Assembly: GCA_047608075.1 (NCBI GenBank)
Contig: JBLKRX010000007.1
Span: forward strand, 62,001 to 126,000
From: Ferdinandcohnia humi_A
GTDB lineage: Bacteria > Bacillota > Bacilli > Bacillales > Bacillaceae_L
Direction of reading: 5' to 3'
Length of the DNA: 64,000 bases
Shown here in pieces: positions 34,156-43,453 of the stretch. How positions within the stretch are numbered: position 1 is the stretch's first letter; the number at the start of each line of letters is the position of its first letter. A program made the translations under genes and the position numbers. The notes beneath the pieces were generated by a model, which did not search any database, had not been told where the DNA came from, and saw nothing but the letters and a program-made list of their open reading frames with translations.

Positions 34156-35550
34156 ATGTTTTATAAGACTGAAGAAGAATTACTATATAAAGCAAAACAA
34201 GCAGAGGGAAAAACGTTTGGCGAAATCGATATAACAGACCGACTATCTAATCAAAATGCTAAAGGTGGTTTAGGACAAGTTATTGAAGAGAGTTTTTTTG
34301 GTTATTCTGTTAATTCAGATGCTAGATCAGATTTTGAAAATCTTGGAATTGAACTAAAAGTTACACCATTTAAGAGAAATAAGAATGGTACTCTTTCCGC
34401 AAAAGAACGTCTTGTATTAAACATTATTAATTATATGGAAGAAGTAAAAACTACCTTTCAAACATCTAGTTTTTGGTCAAAGAATAATAAGCTTCTCTTA
34501 ATGTTCTATGAATGGCTTCCTGAAAAGAACCGAAACGAATATGTTATCTATAAGAGTATTTTATTCACTTATCCAGAAGCCGACCTTGAAATCATAAAGA
34601 AAGATTGGGAAACTATTGTCTCAAAAATAAGAGAAGGGAAAGCGCACGAACTATCCGAAGGTGACACGGTGTACTTAGGTGCCTGTACTAAGGGAAGTAA
34701 TAAAAGCACATTACGTTCACAACCATATAGTACTATACATGCCATGCAACGTGCATTTGCATTAAAAACGTCATATATGACAGCACTTGTGCGAAAATAT
34801 ATCCACAATGAACAATTAGTTAGTTTTACAAACGCTTTGGAATTAAAGAAAAAGACTATAAAAGAATTATTGTATGATAAGTTTTCAGCGTATATCGGAT
34901 TAACTGATAAAGAAATCGCTCAAAAAGTTAATATACCCTATAATAATAAATCAAAGAGTTTTGTTCCTAATATCATTAGTGCTCTCCTTGGAATAAAGGG
35001 AACACGTCTAGACAAAATAGAAGAATTCGCAAAAGCCAATATTCAATTTAAAACTATACGCTTAGAACCTAATGGAAAACCTAAAGAATCCATGTCTTTC
35101 GAAACCATAAATTTCCAAGAATGGTTTGAAGAAACATGGGAAGAAAGCTATATTCGTAATCGTTTTACTGAAACAAAATTCTTATTTGTTATCTTCGAAT
35201 ACAATGAAACAAAAGTTGAAAACGCAAATCGTCAACTATTTTTCAAAGGAATTAAACTATGGAGTATGCCTGAGAAGACAATAGAAGTAGAGATTAAGCA
35301 ACTTTGGGAAGAAGTTCAAAAACGGCTAAAAGAAGGAGTACAAATAAAGTATGTAAAACGTGGCAAAAAAATAGTAGAAACTAATAACCTACCGAAAAGC
35401 GGTTTAAATGGTGTAGCACATATACGACCTAAAGCAGCGGATGGAAGTGACAAAATCCATTTACCCGATGGACAAAAAATCACTAAGCAGTGTTTTTGGT
35501 TGAATAGTAGTTATATAGCAGAAATATTAAATGAAAAATCATCCCATTAA
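34156..35550 (+). CDS. Sau3AI-family type II restriction endonuclease
   Basis: A 464-residue nuclease with the two-domain architecture of Sau3AI, in which both halves have the MutH-like fold. The active N-terminal half carries Asp59, then GIELKVTPFK with Glu66 and Lys68, as in the MutH/Sau3AI PD-(D/E)xK site. Shared blocks include KERLVLNIINY, EGKAHELSEGDT and CTKGSNKSTLRSQPYS. The C-terminal half lacks the catalytic set and should be the effector-binding copy. ATG at 34156 follows AAGGAG; an upstream start would add 20 unlikely residues. It is divergent from the methyltransferase, with 244 bases between the starts. The predicted target is GATC. Confidence 0.9.
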   Translation: MFYKTEEELLYKAKQAEGKTFGEIDITDRLSNQNAKGGLGQVIEESFFGYSVNSDARSDFENLGIELKVTPFKRNKNGTLSAKERLVLNIINYMEEVKTTFQTSSFWSKNNKLLLMFYEWLPEKNRNEYVIYKSILFTYPEADLEIIKKDWETIVSKIREGKAHELSEGDTVYLGACTKGSNKSTLRSQPYSTIHAMQRAFALKTSYMTALVRKYIHNEQLVSFTNALELKKKTIKELLYDKFSAYIGLTDKEIAQKVNIPYNNKSKSFVPNIISALLGIKGTRLDKIEEFAKANIQFKTIRLEPNGKPKESMSFETINFQEWFEETWEESYIRNRFTETKFLFVIFEYNETKVENANRQLFFKGIKLWSMPEKTIEVEIKQLWEEVQKRLKEGVQIKYVKRGKKIVETNNLPKSGLNGVAHIRPKAADGSDKIHLPDGQKITKQCFWLNSSYIAEILNEKSSH

Positions 35551-35568
35551 ACTGTGGGATGATTTTTC
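35534..35568 (+). terminator. intrinsic terminator of the restriction endonuclease gene
   Basis: AAATCATCCCA/TGGGATGATTT stem ending in TTTTTC; it overlaps the stop codon. Confidence 0.85.
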
Positions 35569-35631
35569 TATTCAAGGATTTATTCTTTCTCATTTTATAT
35601 CTTAGTTCTCTAATAGGACTAAGTGAAAAGT

Positions 35632-36042
35632 TCATTTTTTTACATGCTTATTATAATACTGCGAATCAATCTCATTAAATATCACAGAATGCTCATCGTA
35701 ATAGAATATCTGCAAATGTGTTTTGGCACGTGTAATAGATACATATAACAGACGACGTTCAACTTCCATGAATTCATCATCTTTTAGATCCTTGTCATTG
35801 ATATCATCAAGCAGATCCATGATGATAACATAATCAAACTCATGTCCTTTTGCCGAATGGAAAGATGTTAGTTTGACACCAGGAATATGCGCATTTCCTT
35901 TATCTTTTTCAATAAAATCATGCGATATCCCATTAGCCTGTAATTTATAATACAGTCGTTTCGTACTTCTCCAGTTACGTGATAAAACACCGATTGTTTT
36001 ATCTGGATTCTCTTGGCGAAGCTTTTGAATCGCACCTACCAC
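35632..36042 (-). pseudogene. C-terminal fragment of a UvrD/Rep-like helicase
   Basis: 136 residues match only the last domain (UvrD_C_2) of superfamily 1 helicases. TIGVLSRNWRST is followed by VKLTSFHSAKGHEFDYVIIMD (motif V) and RRLLYVSITRAKTHL (motif VI). The N-terminal ATPase motifs are missing; about 12 further codons continue upstream before a stop. It has no ribosome binding site. It is a truncated relic beside the R-M system. A freestanding function is unlikely. Confidence 0.7.
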
Positions 36043-36225
36043 TGCAACATCTTCATGACTTCACCTAGACGATTTCTCTATTAGTTGATAATTTCCATAT
36101 ATGTCGAAAAATCCTGCTATTTACGTTTTTCTCCGAAGGCTTGTCATATTCCTACAAAACAAAAAATAATATATACAAAACGATAGAATTACGACTGTAT
36201 GAACGAAAATGTGAGGGGGGCTACA

Positions 36226-36690
36226 ATGTCAGATAACAGTTTTGCCGCACCTTGGCATCAAGAAGGAACTAGTATATCAAAGGCTGATGGAGATTCACTG
36301 GATCGATTAATTGAATTTAACGAAAAGCATAATAATAAAAAAACCCTACATAGATTTTTCTTATATACGTTAATTGGATATGCATTCTACACAATTGTTA
36401 AGTATTTCTTATACACTCCAGCCGCGTTTGGTAATTTTGCAATTGTTGAATTGTTGTTTACGAATAAAAATATTGTGAGGGATGTATTTTTCGGGGCAGT
36501 GCTATATTTCACTTCAAAATTCACATTTGATTTAAAAGAAAAAGCAAAGGATGAATACCATTCACTACGGAATGAAATTGTTGATTTATCGAATAAAGAA
36601 TGGGTGAAAAAGTATGATGATAAAACAAATCAAGAAATCTATGAATATGTGAAAAAACATGATATAAAAATCAATCATAAAACGAAATAG
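36226..36690 (+). CDS. small membrane protein of unknown function
   Basis: A 154-residue protein I do not recognise. An N-terminal polar stretch of about 45 residues is followed by two hydrophobic segments (about 47-70 and 83-107) and a charged C-terminal helix rich in Lys and Glu. ATG at 36226 follows GAGGGGGG at good spacing; an in-frame ATG 9 codons earlier has none. It lies between the R-M system and a Nudix gene and is transcribed alone. A palindromic element follows it. Confidence 0.6.
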   Translation: MSDNSFAAPWHQEGTSISKADGDSLDRLIEFNEKHNNKKTLHRFFLYTLIGYAFYTIVKYFLYTPAAFGNFAIVELLFTNKNIVRDVFFGAVLYFTSKFTFDLKEKAKDEYHSLRNEIVDLSNKEWVKKYDDKTNQEIYEYVKKHDIKINHKTK

Positions 36691-36705
36691 ATATAAGAAA
36701 GTATG

Positions 36706-36750
36706 CCTGACCCCCAAAGCGTTAAAGCGTTACTGAACTAGGGGGTCAGG
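36706..36750. repeat. CCTGACCCCC inverted repeat
   Basis: CCTGACCCCC and GGGGGTCAGG, 10-bp arms, with a loop that itself contains AAAGCG repeats. It is a dispersed-repeat type common in Bacillus intergenic DNA and lies between convergent genes, so it may also act as a hairpin terminator. Confidence 0.6.
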
Positions 36751-36775
36751 TACCCTCCACATATTGCAAATTCTA

Positions 36776-37171
36776 TCAATTAGTAATGTTATATAGCTTT
36801 TGTACGGTCGGTATATCCGCTGGCGCCCAATCTAAAGATAATAGTTCATTCGGAAACAACCATCTCATTTCTTCATGTTCGGACAATGTTGGTGTTCCGT
36901 TCAGTAACTTGCAGTAGTATGTAGATAAATGAACAATACCAAAATCGTATTCATGCACCGTTTCATCTATCTGTTCCCCAACTTGGACCATACAGTTCAT
37001 TTCTTCACTTACTTCACGTCTTAATGCCTCTTCCGGTGTTTCTCCCGTTTCTATTTTTCCACCTGGAAACTCCCATTTTAGAGCTAACAATTGGTTTTGC
37101 CCTCTTTGTACGCATAGGATTTTTTCGTTTTCAATGATTACTGCTCCAACCACGTATATGTGCTTTTTCAT
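36776..37171 (-). CDS. Nudix hydrolase, MutT/8-oxo-dGTP diphosphatase type
   Basis: A 131-residue housecleaning pyrophosphatase. The Nudix box is complete: GGKIETGETPEEALRREVSEEM, cited here as GGKIETGETPEEALRRE plus VSEEM, at about residues 37-58. Its length and the FPGGK context suit MutT-type (d)NTP diphosphatases, which remove oxidised or unusual nucleotides. The start is the second of two adjacent ATGs (37171), five bases after AGGAGG. It is a single gene. Confidence 0.85.
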   Translation of the reverse strand: MKKHIYVVGAVIIENEKILCVQRGQNQLLALKWEFPGGKIETGETPEEALRREVSEEMNCMVQVGEQIDETVHEYDFGIVHLSTYYCKLLNGTPTLSEHEEMRWLFPNELLSLDWAPADIPTVQKLYNITN

Positions 37172-37551
37172 CATGCCCTCCTAAAAAGTGATGGCTACTT
37201 TCTTGTTATTTGTTCGATTATAACACTAAATTATACAGGAGGAACAACTGCTCGCTACCTTTGAGATTTATTATACTAATAACTTGGAATAACAACCGAT
37301 TTACAGATTCCCCCATCATTTTAAGCATTCTGAAAACTACATGGCACATGAATAATTTAAGACAAAGTAAAAAATACCTTGGAGTCTGTCCCTCGGAAAG
37401 TTAACACTCTTGTTTATTGGGCTCAGGGCCATCTGTTCCATGGTTTCACCTTATTTATAGTCTAAAATTGCGTAAAAAAACGACTGATGCGAAACATTTT
37501 AATAGTTTCCTCAGTCGTTACTATTTTTTTATTACTACTACAATGGTCGTT
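37172..37551. other. intergenic region between the Nudix gene and the ECF operon
   Basis: No gene is supported in these 380 bases. An AGGAGGAACAACTG ribosome-binding-site-like sequence near 37240 is not followed by a plausible frame. The ECF operon terminator lies at its right end. Confidence 0.45.
37472..37528 (-). terminator. intrinsic terminator of the nucleoside/ECF operon
   Basis: AACGACTGA and TCAGTCGTT arms, with a T-run on each strand. It is 24 bases beyond the last ECF ATPase gene. Confidence 0.75.
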
Positions 37552-38361
37552 TTATAGTAATGTCATTAGATGATCAACTACTTCATCCATTTTTAATAGT
37601 TCTTTTTTGCTTATACCAACCTTTTCTAAAAGTTTGATTATATGTGGTGGTTGAAGTTTTGCTTGGGTTAGAATTTCCCTATTCCAGAATATCTCGTTGG
37701 TGTTATTATCCATAATGATTCTCTTGTTTGCCATGACAACCGTTCTAGTAAAATTAGACGCGACAAATTCCATGTCATGTGTGATTGTAATAATTGTAAA
37801 ACCCCTTTCTGAAAGGATCCGTATCATGTGAGATAGGATTTGTATCCCTTTCTTATCCTGACCCGCTGTAGGTTCATCTAAGATTATTATTTTGGGCTTC
37901 ATCGCTATTATAGAGGCTATCGTCACAAATTTTCTTATAGATAGGGGTAGATCAAATGGATTATCGTTTAAATGATCCGATAAATTGCAAAGTTCCGCTG
38001 CCCATTTTACATTTTCTTTTATCGTTTCTTCATCCAATTTAATTTTTTTAGGTCCAAAAGCAATCTCACTATAGACATCATTATGGAATATTTGGTCGTC
38101 TGGATTTTGAAATACATAACCAACTCTGTCTGCTAATTGGGCAGTTGTATAATCTTTTGTATTATGCGAATCAACAATTATATTACCATCTGAGGGTTTC
38201 ATTAACCCTTTTATGAGTTTGACTAAGGTAGTTTTCCCTGCACCATTCTGACCTATAATGGCAACTGATTCCGATTGATTTATGAGAAGTGACACATTTT
38301 CGAGTGCCTTATTACCATTTCTATAAAAATAACTGACATTTTTCACCTCTATTAAGGGCAC
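37552..38361 (-). CDS. ECF transporter ATPase (second, EcfA2/CbiO-like)
   Basis: A 269-residue cytoplasmic ATPase of the energy-coupling module. Walker A is GQNGAGKTT, the Q-loop VFQNPDDQIF, Walker B KIIILDEPT and the H-loop ITITHD. The ABC signature is degenerate: the usual LSGGQ is replaced by LSIRKFV, so this subunit may form the impaired site of the heterodimer. The GTG start at 38361 has AAGGAGGGG upstream and overlaps the end of the partner gene. It is the last gene of the operon. Confidence 0.85.
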   Translation of the reverse strand: MPLIEVKNVSYFYRNGNKALENVSLLINQSESVAIIGQNGAGKTTLVKLIKGLMKPSDGNIIVDSHNTKDYTTAQLADRVGYVFQNPDDQIFHNDVYSEIAFGPKKIKLDEETIKENVKWAAELCNLSDHLNDNPFDLPLSIRKFVTIASIIAMKPKIIILDEPTAGQDKKGIQILSHMIRILSERGFTIITITHDMEFVASNFTRTVVMANKRIIMDNNTNEIFWNREILTQAKLQPPHIIKLLEKVGISKKELLKMDEVVDHLMTLL

Positions 38362-39224
38362 TCTGACCCCTCCTTAGCTTTCGAAAGCAAACTAAACAAA
38401 AGATTGATTGATTTATCTTCAGTTATAGGAATAAAAGGAACTTCAATGCCTCTTTCTTTTATTTTATGGAAAAGTTCAGCATATTGGGGAATTGGAACAT
38501 TATATTTTTCTAGGATTGGATCAGATAAGATCAATTCAGTTGATCCAGATAATGCAACCTCCCCATTTTCTACCAATATAATACGATCAGCATATTCTGC
38601 AATAAGTTCAATTTTATGCTCCACCAGAATGATAGTCTTACCTTGTTTTTTTAGCGCATAAATGATTAAAAATATCTCCTCCGTACTCTGAGGATCTAAT
38701 TGAGATGTGGGTTCATCAAATATTAAAATATCCGGATCCATCACTAATATTGACGCTAGAGCTACACGTTGTTGCTGACCACCAGATAATTCAAAAGGAT
38801 TTTGATTTACAAGTGATTGAATATTAGTAATAGATATAATGTCATTAACCCTTTGCTCTATTTTATCTTTCGGAAATCCAATATTCTCTAAACCAAAACA
38901 AAGCTCTTGGTACACAGTTTCTCCTACTCCACTAATTTGTGTAAATGGATTTTGAAACACAAATCCTATTTCAAGTGCAAGCTCCCCAATCGTACTCTCT
39001 AAAATGTTTTTACCTTTTACTAATACATTCCCCTTATATTCACCCTTATAAAAATGTGGAATAAATCCCCTAATTGCGTTGCAAATGCTCGTTTTTCCTG
39101 ATTCATTGGATCCGATAATCGCACAAAATTCCCCTTCTTCAATGGTAAAAGAAATATCATGAATTGCCCATTTTTCTGAAGACGAATACTTGAAACTAAG
39201 GTTTTCTACTTGGATAATACTCAT
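38352..39224 (-). CDS. ECF transporter ATPase (first, EcfA1-like)
   Basis: A 290-residue cytoplasmic ATPase. Walker A is GSNESGKTS, with Glu and Ser instead of the more common GAGK lead. The Q-loop is VFQNPFTQI, the signature ELSGGQQQRVALAS and Walker B ILIFDEPTSQLDP. It pairs with the next ATPase and EcfT to drive uptake by the S-component. ATG at 39224 has GGAGG 8 bases upstream and overlaps the EcfT stop codon. Confidence 0.86.
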   Translation of the reverse strand: MSIIQVENLSFKYSSSEKWAIHDISFTIEEGEFCAIIGSNESGKTSICNAIRGFIPHFYKGEYKGNVLVKGKNILESTIGELALEIGFVFQNPFTQISGVGETVYQELCFGLENIGFPKDKIEQRVNDIISITNIQSLVNQNPFELSGGQQQRVALASILVMDPDILIFDEPTSQLDPQSTEEIFLIIYALKKQGKTIILVEHKIELIAEYADRIILVENGEVALSGSTELILSDPILEKYNVPIPQYAELFHKIKERGIEVPFIPITEDKSINLLFSLLSKAKEGSECP

Positions 39225-39973
39225 ATGAAAATCCTCCACACAATTACTCCCACTAAATATAGCAATGCAAATAATCTTATAAAATTGTCTACCTTTGTCT
39301 TTCTAACTTCCATTAACCTACTTTTCTTTACTGGTGCAGAGAATCCCCTAGCTTCTAAAGTTAAAGCTCTTTCCTCAATTGCAACGATTGACCCAAGGAT
39401 TAATGGCCCAATTGTTGGAATAAACGCTTTTGCCCGAATCAATAAACCTCCTTCGGTTTCAACGCCCCTTGCTCTCTGTGTATCTAGAATAATTGCCGAC
39501 TTTTTTTGCATTTGAGGGATGACTTGCAAGGTAGATAGGATTACATAGGATAACTTCGGACTAAGACCAATCTTTTCTAGTGATGCTAAAAATTCTCGTA
39601 TATCAACAACTTTAAAGAATAATAGAATGGATCCGCCAATGACTAAAAGTTTTGAGGAAAGTTGTAGTGCATGAATGATCCCTTCTAGTTTTATCGAAAA
39701 AATCCAAACGCTCCATAAGATTTCTTCACCTGGATAAAAGAGTGCCTGCATGGCAAACATCATTATTATCAAAATAAGCAACGTTTTAGATAAGGTCGAA
39801 ATAAAGGATGTAAACACTCGATAATAAATTGAAATCAAAAGTAATACCCCAAATACACTAAGTGAAAATAAATAGCTTGGGATAATAAATATGGAAGCAA
39901 TAAAGACAGTTATCGCGATTAGTTGGGTAATAGGATTGATTACCTTATTTTGAGTTATCGGTTGTTTATCCAT
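39221..39973 (-). CDS. ECF transporter transmembrane subunit EcfT
   Basis: A 250-residue membrane coupling protein with about five hydrophobic segments. Two characteristic ATPase-coupling motifs are visible, TQRARGVETEGG and LEARGFSAP, whose Ala-Arg-Gly triplets are the T-component hallmark. ATG at 39973 follows AAAGGGGAGGA. A dedicated T subunit and two ATPases beside the S-component make this a group I (self-contained) ECF transporter. Confidence 0.86.
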   Translation of the reverse strand: MDKQPITQNKVINPITQLIAITVFIASIFIIPSYLFSLSVFGVLLLISIYYRVFTSFISTLSKTLLILIIMMFAMQALFYPGEEILWSVWIFSIKLEGIIHALQLSSKLLVIGGSILLFFKVVDIREFLASLEKIGLSPKLSYVILSTLQVIPQMQKKSAIILDTQRARGVETEGGLLIRAKAFIPTIGPLILGSIVAIEERALTLEARGFSAPVKKSRLMEVRKTKVDNFIRLFALLYLVGVIVWRIFI

Positions 39974-40565
39974 GATTCCTCCCCTTTGAGTAAAGTGGAC
40001 CAAATTTGAATTTCGTTAAATAACGGTTAGACATACTTTTAATTATAAAGTAACATAATACAACTGATATTAGCTTATCGAGCGTATCCGTAATTAGCGA
40101 AGTAGTTACAACTGCCTGGAGTAAGTTTTGTCCTGTTGCTAGTAACACACCTGTTATTAACGTACTTCCTGACCCCGTTACCCCTCCAAACATATATGCT
40201 GTAATTGGAGCAGAGATAATGGAAGCTACAAGTGCAATAATTACACTTGATACCAATATCTTTAACGCCCCTTTCATCATATTTCGTTTGGATAAAACCC
40301 CAGTTACATATCCAATTGCAATGGATACAAGAGCGTACGGCAGAAAAACTGGATCAAAAATAGCATTGACTGAGTTACTCAATAAACCAGTTAATGCTCC
40401 TACCCAAGGTCCAGCAAGCATAGCAATAAGGATTGTTCCAATTGCATCGAGGTAAACTGGTAATTTTAAAACTACCGCCAATTGTCCACCAACTGTATTA
40501 ATGGCAATAGCAACCGGCATTAATAATAGAGACATTAGAGTAAAATCTTCTTTAATTTTATTCAT
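39966..40565 (-). CDS. ECF transporter S-component, probably nucleoside-specific
   Basis: A 198-residue, very hydrophobic protein with about six membrane segments, the size and layout of S-components. It contains KLPVYLDAIGTILIAMLAGPWVG. It captures the substrate outside and releases it inside. It lies directly downstream of two nucleoside hydrolase genes, a ribokinase gene and a LacI regulator gene, so a nucleoside is the most likely cargo; this is inference from context. ATG at 40565 follows AAAGGGGATAGG, 4 bases after the hydrolase stop. Confidence 0.78.
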   Translation of the reverse strand: MNKIKEDFTLMSLLLMPVAIAINTVGGQLAVVLKLPVYLDAIGTILIAMLAGPWVGALTGLLSNSVNAIFDPVFLPYALVSIAIGYVTGVLSKRNMMKGALKILVSSVIIALVASIISAPITAYMFGGVTGSGSTLITGVLLATGQNLLQAVVTTSLITDTLDKLISVVLCYFIIKSMSNRYLTKFKFGPLYSKGRNHG

Positions 40566-40569
40566 TATC

Positions 40570-41550
40570 CTATCCCCTTTTGATTTGTTTTTGTCCAAAA
40601 CTCTTAAAATCTAAATACTCCCTCTGCTTATCTTTAAAGAGTGTTTTATAGAAATGGTCAAAAAACGTTTCGGGACAAACTGACATTCCAACAAAAGAAT
40701 TGTTTGGTTTACTCCATGCATGTAATACATCAACAATGCATTCTCCTCTTGTAACTTCAGAAAGTGATATATCTACATGAGCATGCATAAAATCAATAAT
40801 ACTCTGGTCAGATGCAACGGCAACAGCAAGTGGATCATGCATGACACAACCCATTATCTGTTCTTGGTTCCAATAAAATGTAGTGTAGTACTCTAGCATT
40901 TCAGATAAAAGTGCCCCTTTTTCACCCCCTATCAATTTTATAAATGTACTATCATTTGGTGTTAGTACCACTTCATGGGTAACATTTAGGCCAACCATCT
41001 TCACGGGAATTTGAGAATCATATACTATTTTTGCAGCTTCAGGGTCACACCATATATTAAACTCTGCAACCGGAGACATATTACCTTTAAAAACACCACC
41101 TCCCATTGAAATGATTTCCTTTATTTGAGACATTGCATCTGGATTTTTCGTTAGTGCATTCGCAACATTTGTTAAGGGACCAAGAGTAATAAGTGTAATC
41201 TCATCCGGGTATTTTTGAGCCATTTCAATCATATAACTCGGTGCAGTTTTGGTATGCCAATCTTCATATTTCTTATCAATTACAATATTTCCAAGTCCAT
41301 ATTTGCCATGTGTTTCATCTGAGACATACCTTTCTCTTACTAATGGTGTGCCTGCTCCTCGATAAATGGGAATATTGGAAGCATTTAAGAATTCAAGGAG
41401 AAAATGTCCATTCATTGTTGCTTGTTCTACGTCGACATTTCCATAAATCGTGGTAATTCCTAGTACATCTAAATCTTCTGAATCAATTGCTAAAAACAAC
41501 GCAACCGCATCGTCAATTCCAAAATCAGAATCTATAATTACCTTTTTCAA
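40570..41550 (-). CDS. inosine-uridine-preferring nucleoside hydrolase, paralogue 2
   Basis: A 326-residue hydrolase that cuts ribonucleosides into base and ribose. The calcium-binding DSDFGIDDA is a DxDxGxDD variant. SMGGGVFKGNMSPVAEFNIWCDPEAA and GCVMHDPLAVA supply further ligands. It starts with TTG 7 bases after AGGAGGG, inside the end of the first hydrolase gene (26-base overlap), so translation is coupled. It is about 40% identical to its neighbour, which suggests different base preference. Confidence 0.87.
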   Translation of the reverse strand: MKKVIIDSDFGIDDAVALFLAIDSEDLDVLGITTIYGNVDVEQATMNGHFLLEFLNASNIPIYRGAGTPLVRERYVSDETHGKYGLGNIVIDKKYEDWHTKTAPSYMIEMAQKYPDEITLITLGPLTNVANALTKNPDAMSQIKEIISMGGGVFKGNMSPVAEFNIWCDPEAAKIVYDSQIPVKMVGLNVTHEVVLTPNDSTFIKLIGGEKGALLSEMLEYYTTFYWNQEQIMGCVMHDPLAVAVASDQSIIDFMHAHVDISLSEVTRGECIVDVLHAWSKPNNSFVGMSVCPETFFDHFYKTLFKDKQREYLDFKSFGQKQIKRG

Positions 41551-42517
41551 GGACTTCCCTCCTATTGAATTCTTTGCCTAGCAAAATATCAATCTCTCTT
41601 ATATTTTCCGGAAAGAGATTGTGTAAGAAGACTTTAAAAAAACTCTCTGTATTTACTTCCATACAAACTTCGATATTTGTTCTGTGTTTAGTAAATTCCA
41701 CAACTGATTGACCTATAGCTATGCCAACTGTTTCGACTTCAACATATCCGTACTTTGTTACCATTATTTCCGGAGAAATTAAATAGGCAATTGCGAGAGG
41801 ATCATTTATTACACAACCAATCGTTTTTTCTTGCTTCCAATGGAAATCTACATAAAACTGGGTAATATCATATACATATTGACTGATTTGAGTTTTAAAT
41901 TGCCTTACGATTTCTCTCAAGTTGGGAGTAAAGATTATTTTATGAGTAACATCCAAGCCAACCATTGTAATCCTAATTCCTGATTGAAAGACAATCTGTG
42001 CAGCATGAGGGTCGACCCAGAAATTGTATTCTGCAACTGGAGAACAATTTCCAGGGTATCTTGCAGAGCCTCCCATTAGTACTATTCCCTTTACATTTCC
42101 GGCAAATGTACGATCCTTTTGGATAGCCGTTGCGATGTTCGTTAAAGGACCTAGTGCAACAATTTCCACGCCATTTGGATTTTTATTCATTGTCTCGATA
42201 AGATAGTCAACTGCATGTTTATTCTCATGCTCTAAAATGATATCTTGATAAAATGTTTCACCCAGTCCATCCTTGCCATGAGTATCTGTAGCATCCACAT
42301 ACGACTTTACTAGTGGAAGTTCAGCCCCTTTGTAGACGGGAGTTCTCTTCCCACTCATTTGAACCGCTTTTAATGCATTTTTAGTCGCTTGATGAAGCTC
42401 GACATTTCCACTTACTGTTGTAATGCCTAACACATTCAATTTTTCGGACCGTAATGCAAGTAAAATTGCTAAAGAATCATCAATACCAGGATCCACATCC
42501 ATTATGATTTGCTTCAC
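41525..42517 (-). CDS. inosine-uridine-preferring nucleoside hydrolase, paralogue 1
   Basis: A 330-residue hydrolase of the IunH family. It has MDVDPGIDDSLAILLAL at the N terminus, ALGPLTNIATA, LMGGSARYPGNCSPVAEYNFWVDPHAA and GCVINDPLAIA. The GTG start follows AGGTGAAAAATA. It lies 6 bases after the ribokinase gene. Ribose released by both hydrolases would be phosphorylated by that kinase. Confidence 0.88.
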   Translation of the reverse strand: MKQIIMDVDPGIDDSLAILLALRSEKLNVLGITTVSGNVELHQATKNALKAVQMSGKRTPVYKGAELPLVKSYVDATDTHGKDGLGETFYQDIILEHENKHAVDYLIETMNKNPNGVEIVALGPLTNIATAIQKDRTFAGNVKGIVLMGGSARYPGNCSPVAEYNFWVDPHAAQIVFQSGIRITMVGLDVTHKIIFTPNLREIVRQFKTQISQYVYDITQFYVDFHWKQEKTIGCVINDPLAIAYLISPEIMVTKYGYVEVETVGIAIGQSVVEFTKHRTNIEVCMEVNTESFFKVFLHNLFPENIREIDILLGKEFNRREVLEKGNYRF

Positions 42518-42523
42518 TATTTT

Positions 42524-43450
42524 TCACCTACTTCCAAATAAATTTAAATACATTTCTATTTCTTCTTTGGTTGGAATGGATTGTTGCGCTCCTCTTTTCG
42601 TAACACACAATGAAGCTGCAGCTGAAGCATATTCCAAACACCCTTCTGTGTCTACGTTGTTTAATCTGGCAGTGATATAAGCACCGATAAACGTGTCACC
42701 AGCTGCCGTTGTATCTACAGGGTCTACCCTAAAAGCAGGGGTATAAATAGATTGATTATCTCGATTCAAATAGACTGATCCATTTTCGCCTAGAGTAATA
42801 ATCACCTCAGAAAGTCCACGTTCTATCAATTTCTCCATTATTTTCAAACTGGTACTTACACTCGTAACTTTTAATCCAGATAAGATTTCTGCCTCAGTTT
42901 CATTCAAAATAAGCAGTGTAATCTTTTCCAACACTTCATCTCCTACAACCATTCCAGGGGCCAAATTTAAATAAATTTCTTTCCCCATTTCATAGGCAAA
43001 ATCAATAACAAATTGATTTGATGCCCAAGGAATTTCATTTTGGAGTAAAACTATATCGTAGTCAGGTAACAAATTTTTCAAAAAGGGGAGATTTGAAGGC
43101 TGGAGATTCTCATTTTCACCACCAGAGAGTACAATTGAATTTTCACCTGATTCGTCAACATGTATAATCGCCATACCTGTTGAGCCATTATTTTGACTCA
43201 CAAATTCAACATTTACGTGGGATTTCCTAAGGTTATCTATAATTTTGTCTCCGAATGAATCATTACCAACTGCTCCGACTATCGCTACCTCTGAACCGCT
43301 TTTAGCTGCTGCTATTGCCTGATTCGCACCCTTTCCACCTGGTAAAAAGTCCGTATTTTTACTTTTAATAGTTTCTCCTATCTGTGGATGTCTTGTAATT
43401 TCTTGAACGATATCCATGTTTAGACTGCCGATAACCAATACCTTCCCCAT
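42524..43450 (-). CDS. rbsK: ribokinase (PfkB family)
   Basis: A 308-residue sugar kinase converting ribose to ribose 5-phosphate. PfkB signature 1 is GGKGANQAIAAAKSG with NMDI near the N terminus. Signature 2 is DTTAAGDTFIGAYI, which holds the catalytic Asp. It sits between the LacI gene and the nucleoside hydrolase genes, as expected for recovery of ribose from nucleosides. A clear AAAAGGGGATTAAC precedes the ATG. Confidence 0.88.
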   Translation of the reverse strand: MGKVLVIGSLNMDIVQEITRHPQIGETIKSKNTDFLPGGKGANQAIAAAKSGSEVAIVGAVGNDSFGDKIIDNLRKSHVNVEFVSQNNGSTGMAIIHVDESGENSIVLSGGENENLQPSNLPFLKNLLPDYDIVLLQNEIPWASNQFVIDFAYEMGKEIYLNLAPGMVVGDEVLEKITLLILNETEAEILSGLKVTSVSTSLKIMEKLIERGLSEVIITLGENGSVYLNRDNQSIYTPAFRVDPVDTTAAGDTFIGAYITARLNNVDTEGCLEYASAAASLCVTKRGAQQSIPTKEEIEMYLNLFGSR

Positions 43451-43453
43451 TTG

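Noticed and set aside
37210..37404. A 64-codon plus-strand frame after an AGGAGG-like sequence
   Set aside because: The start is not placed behind the ribosome binding site and the composition is not protein-like.
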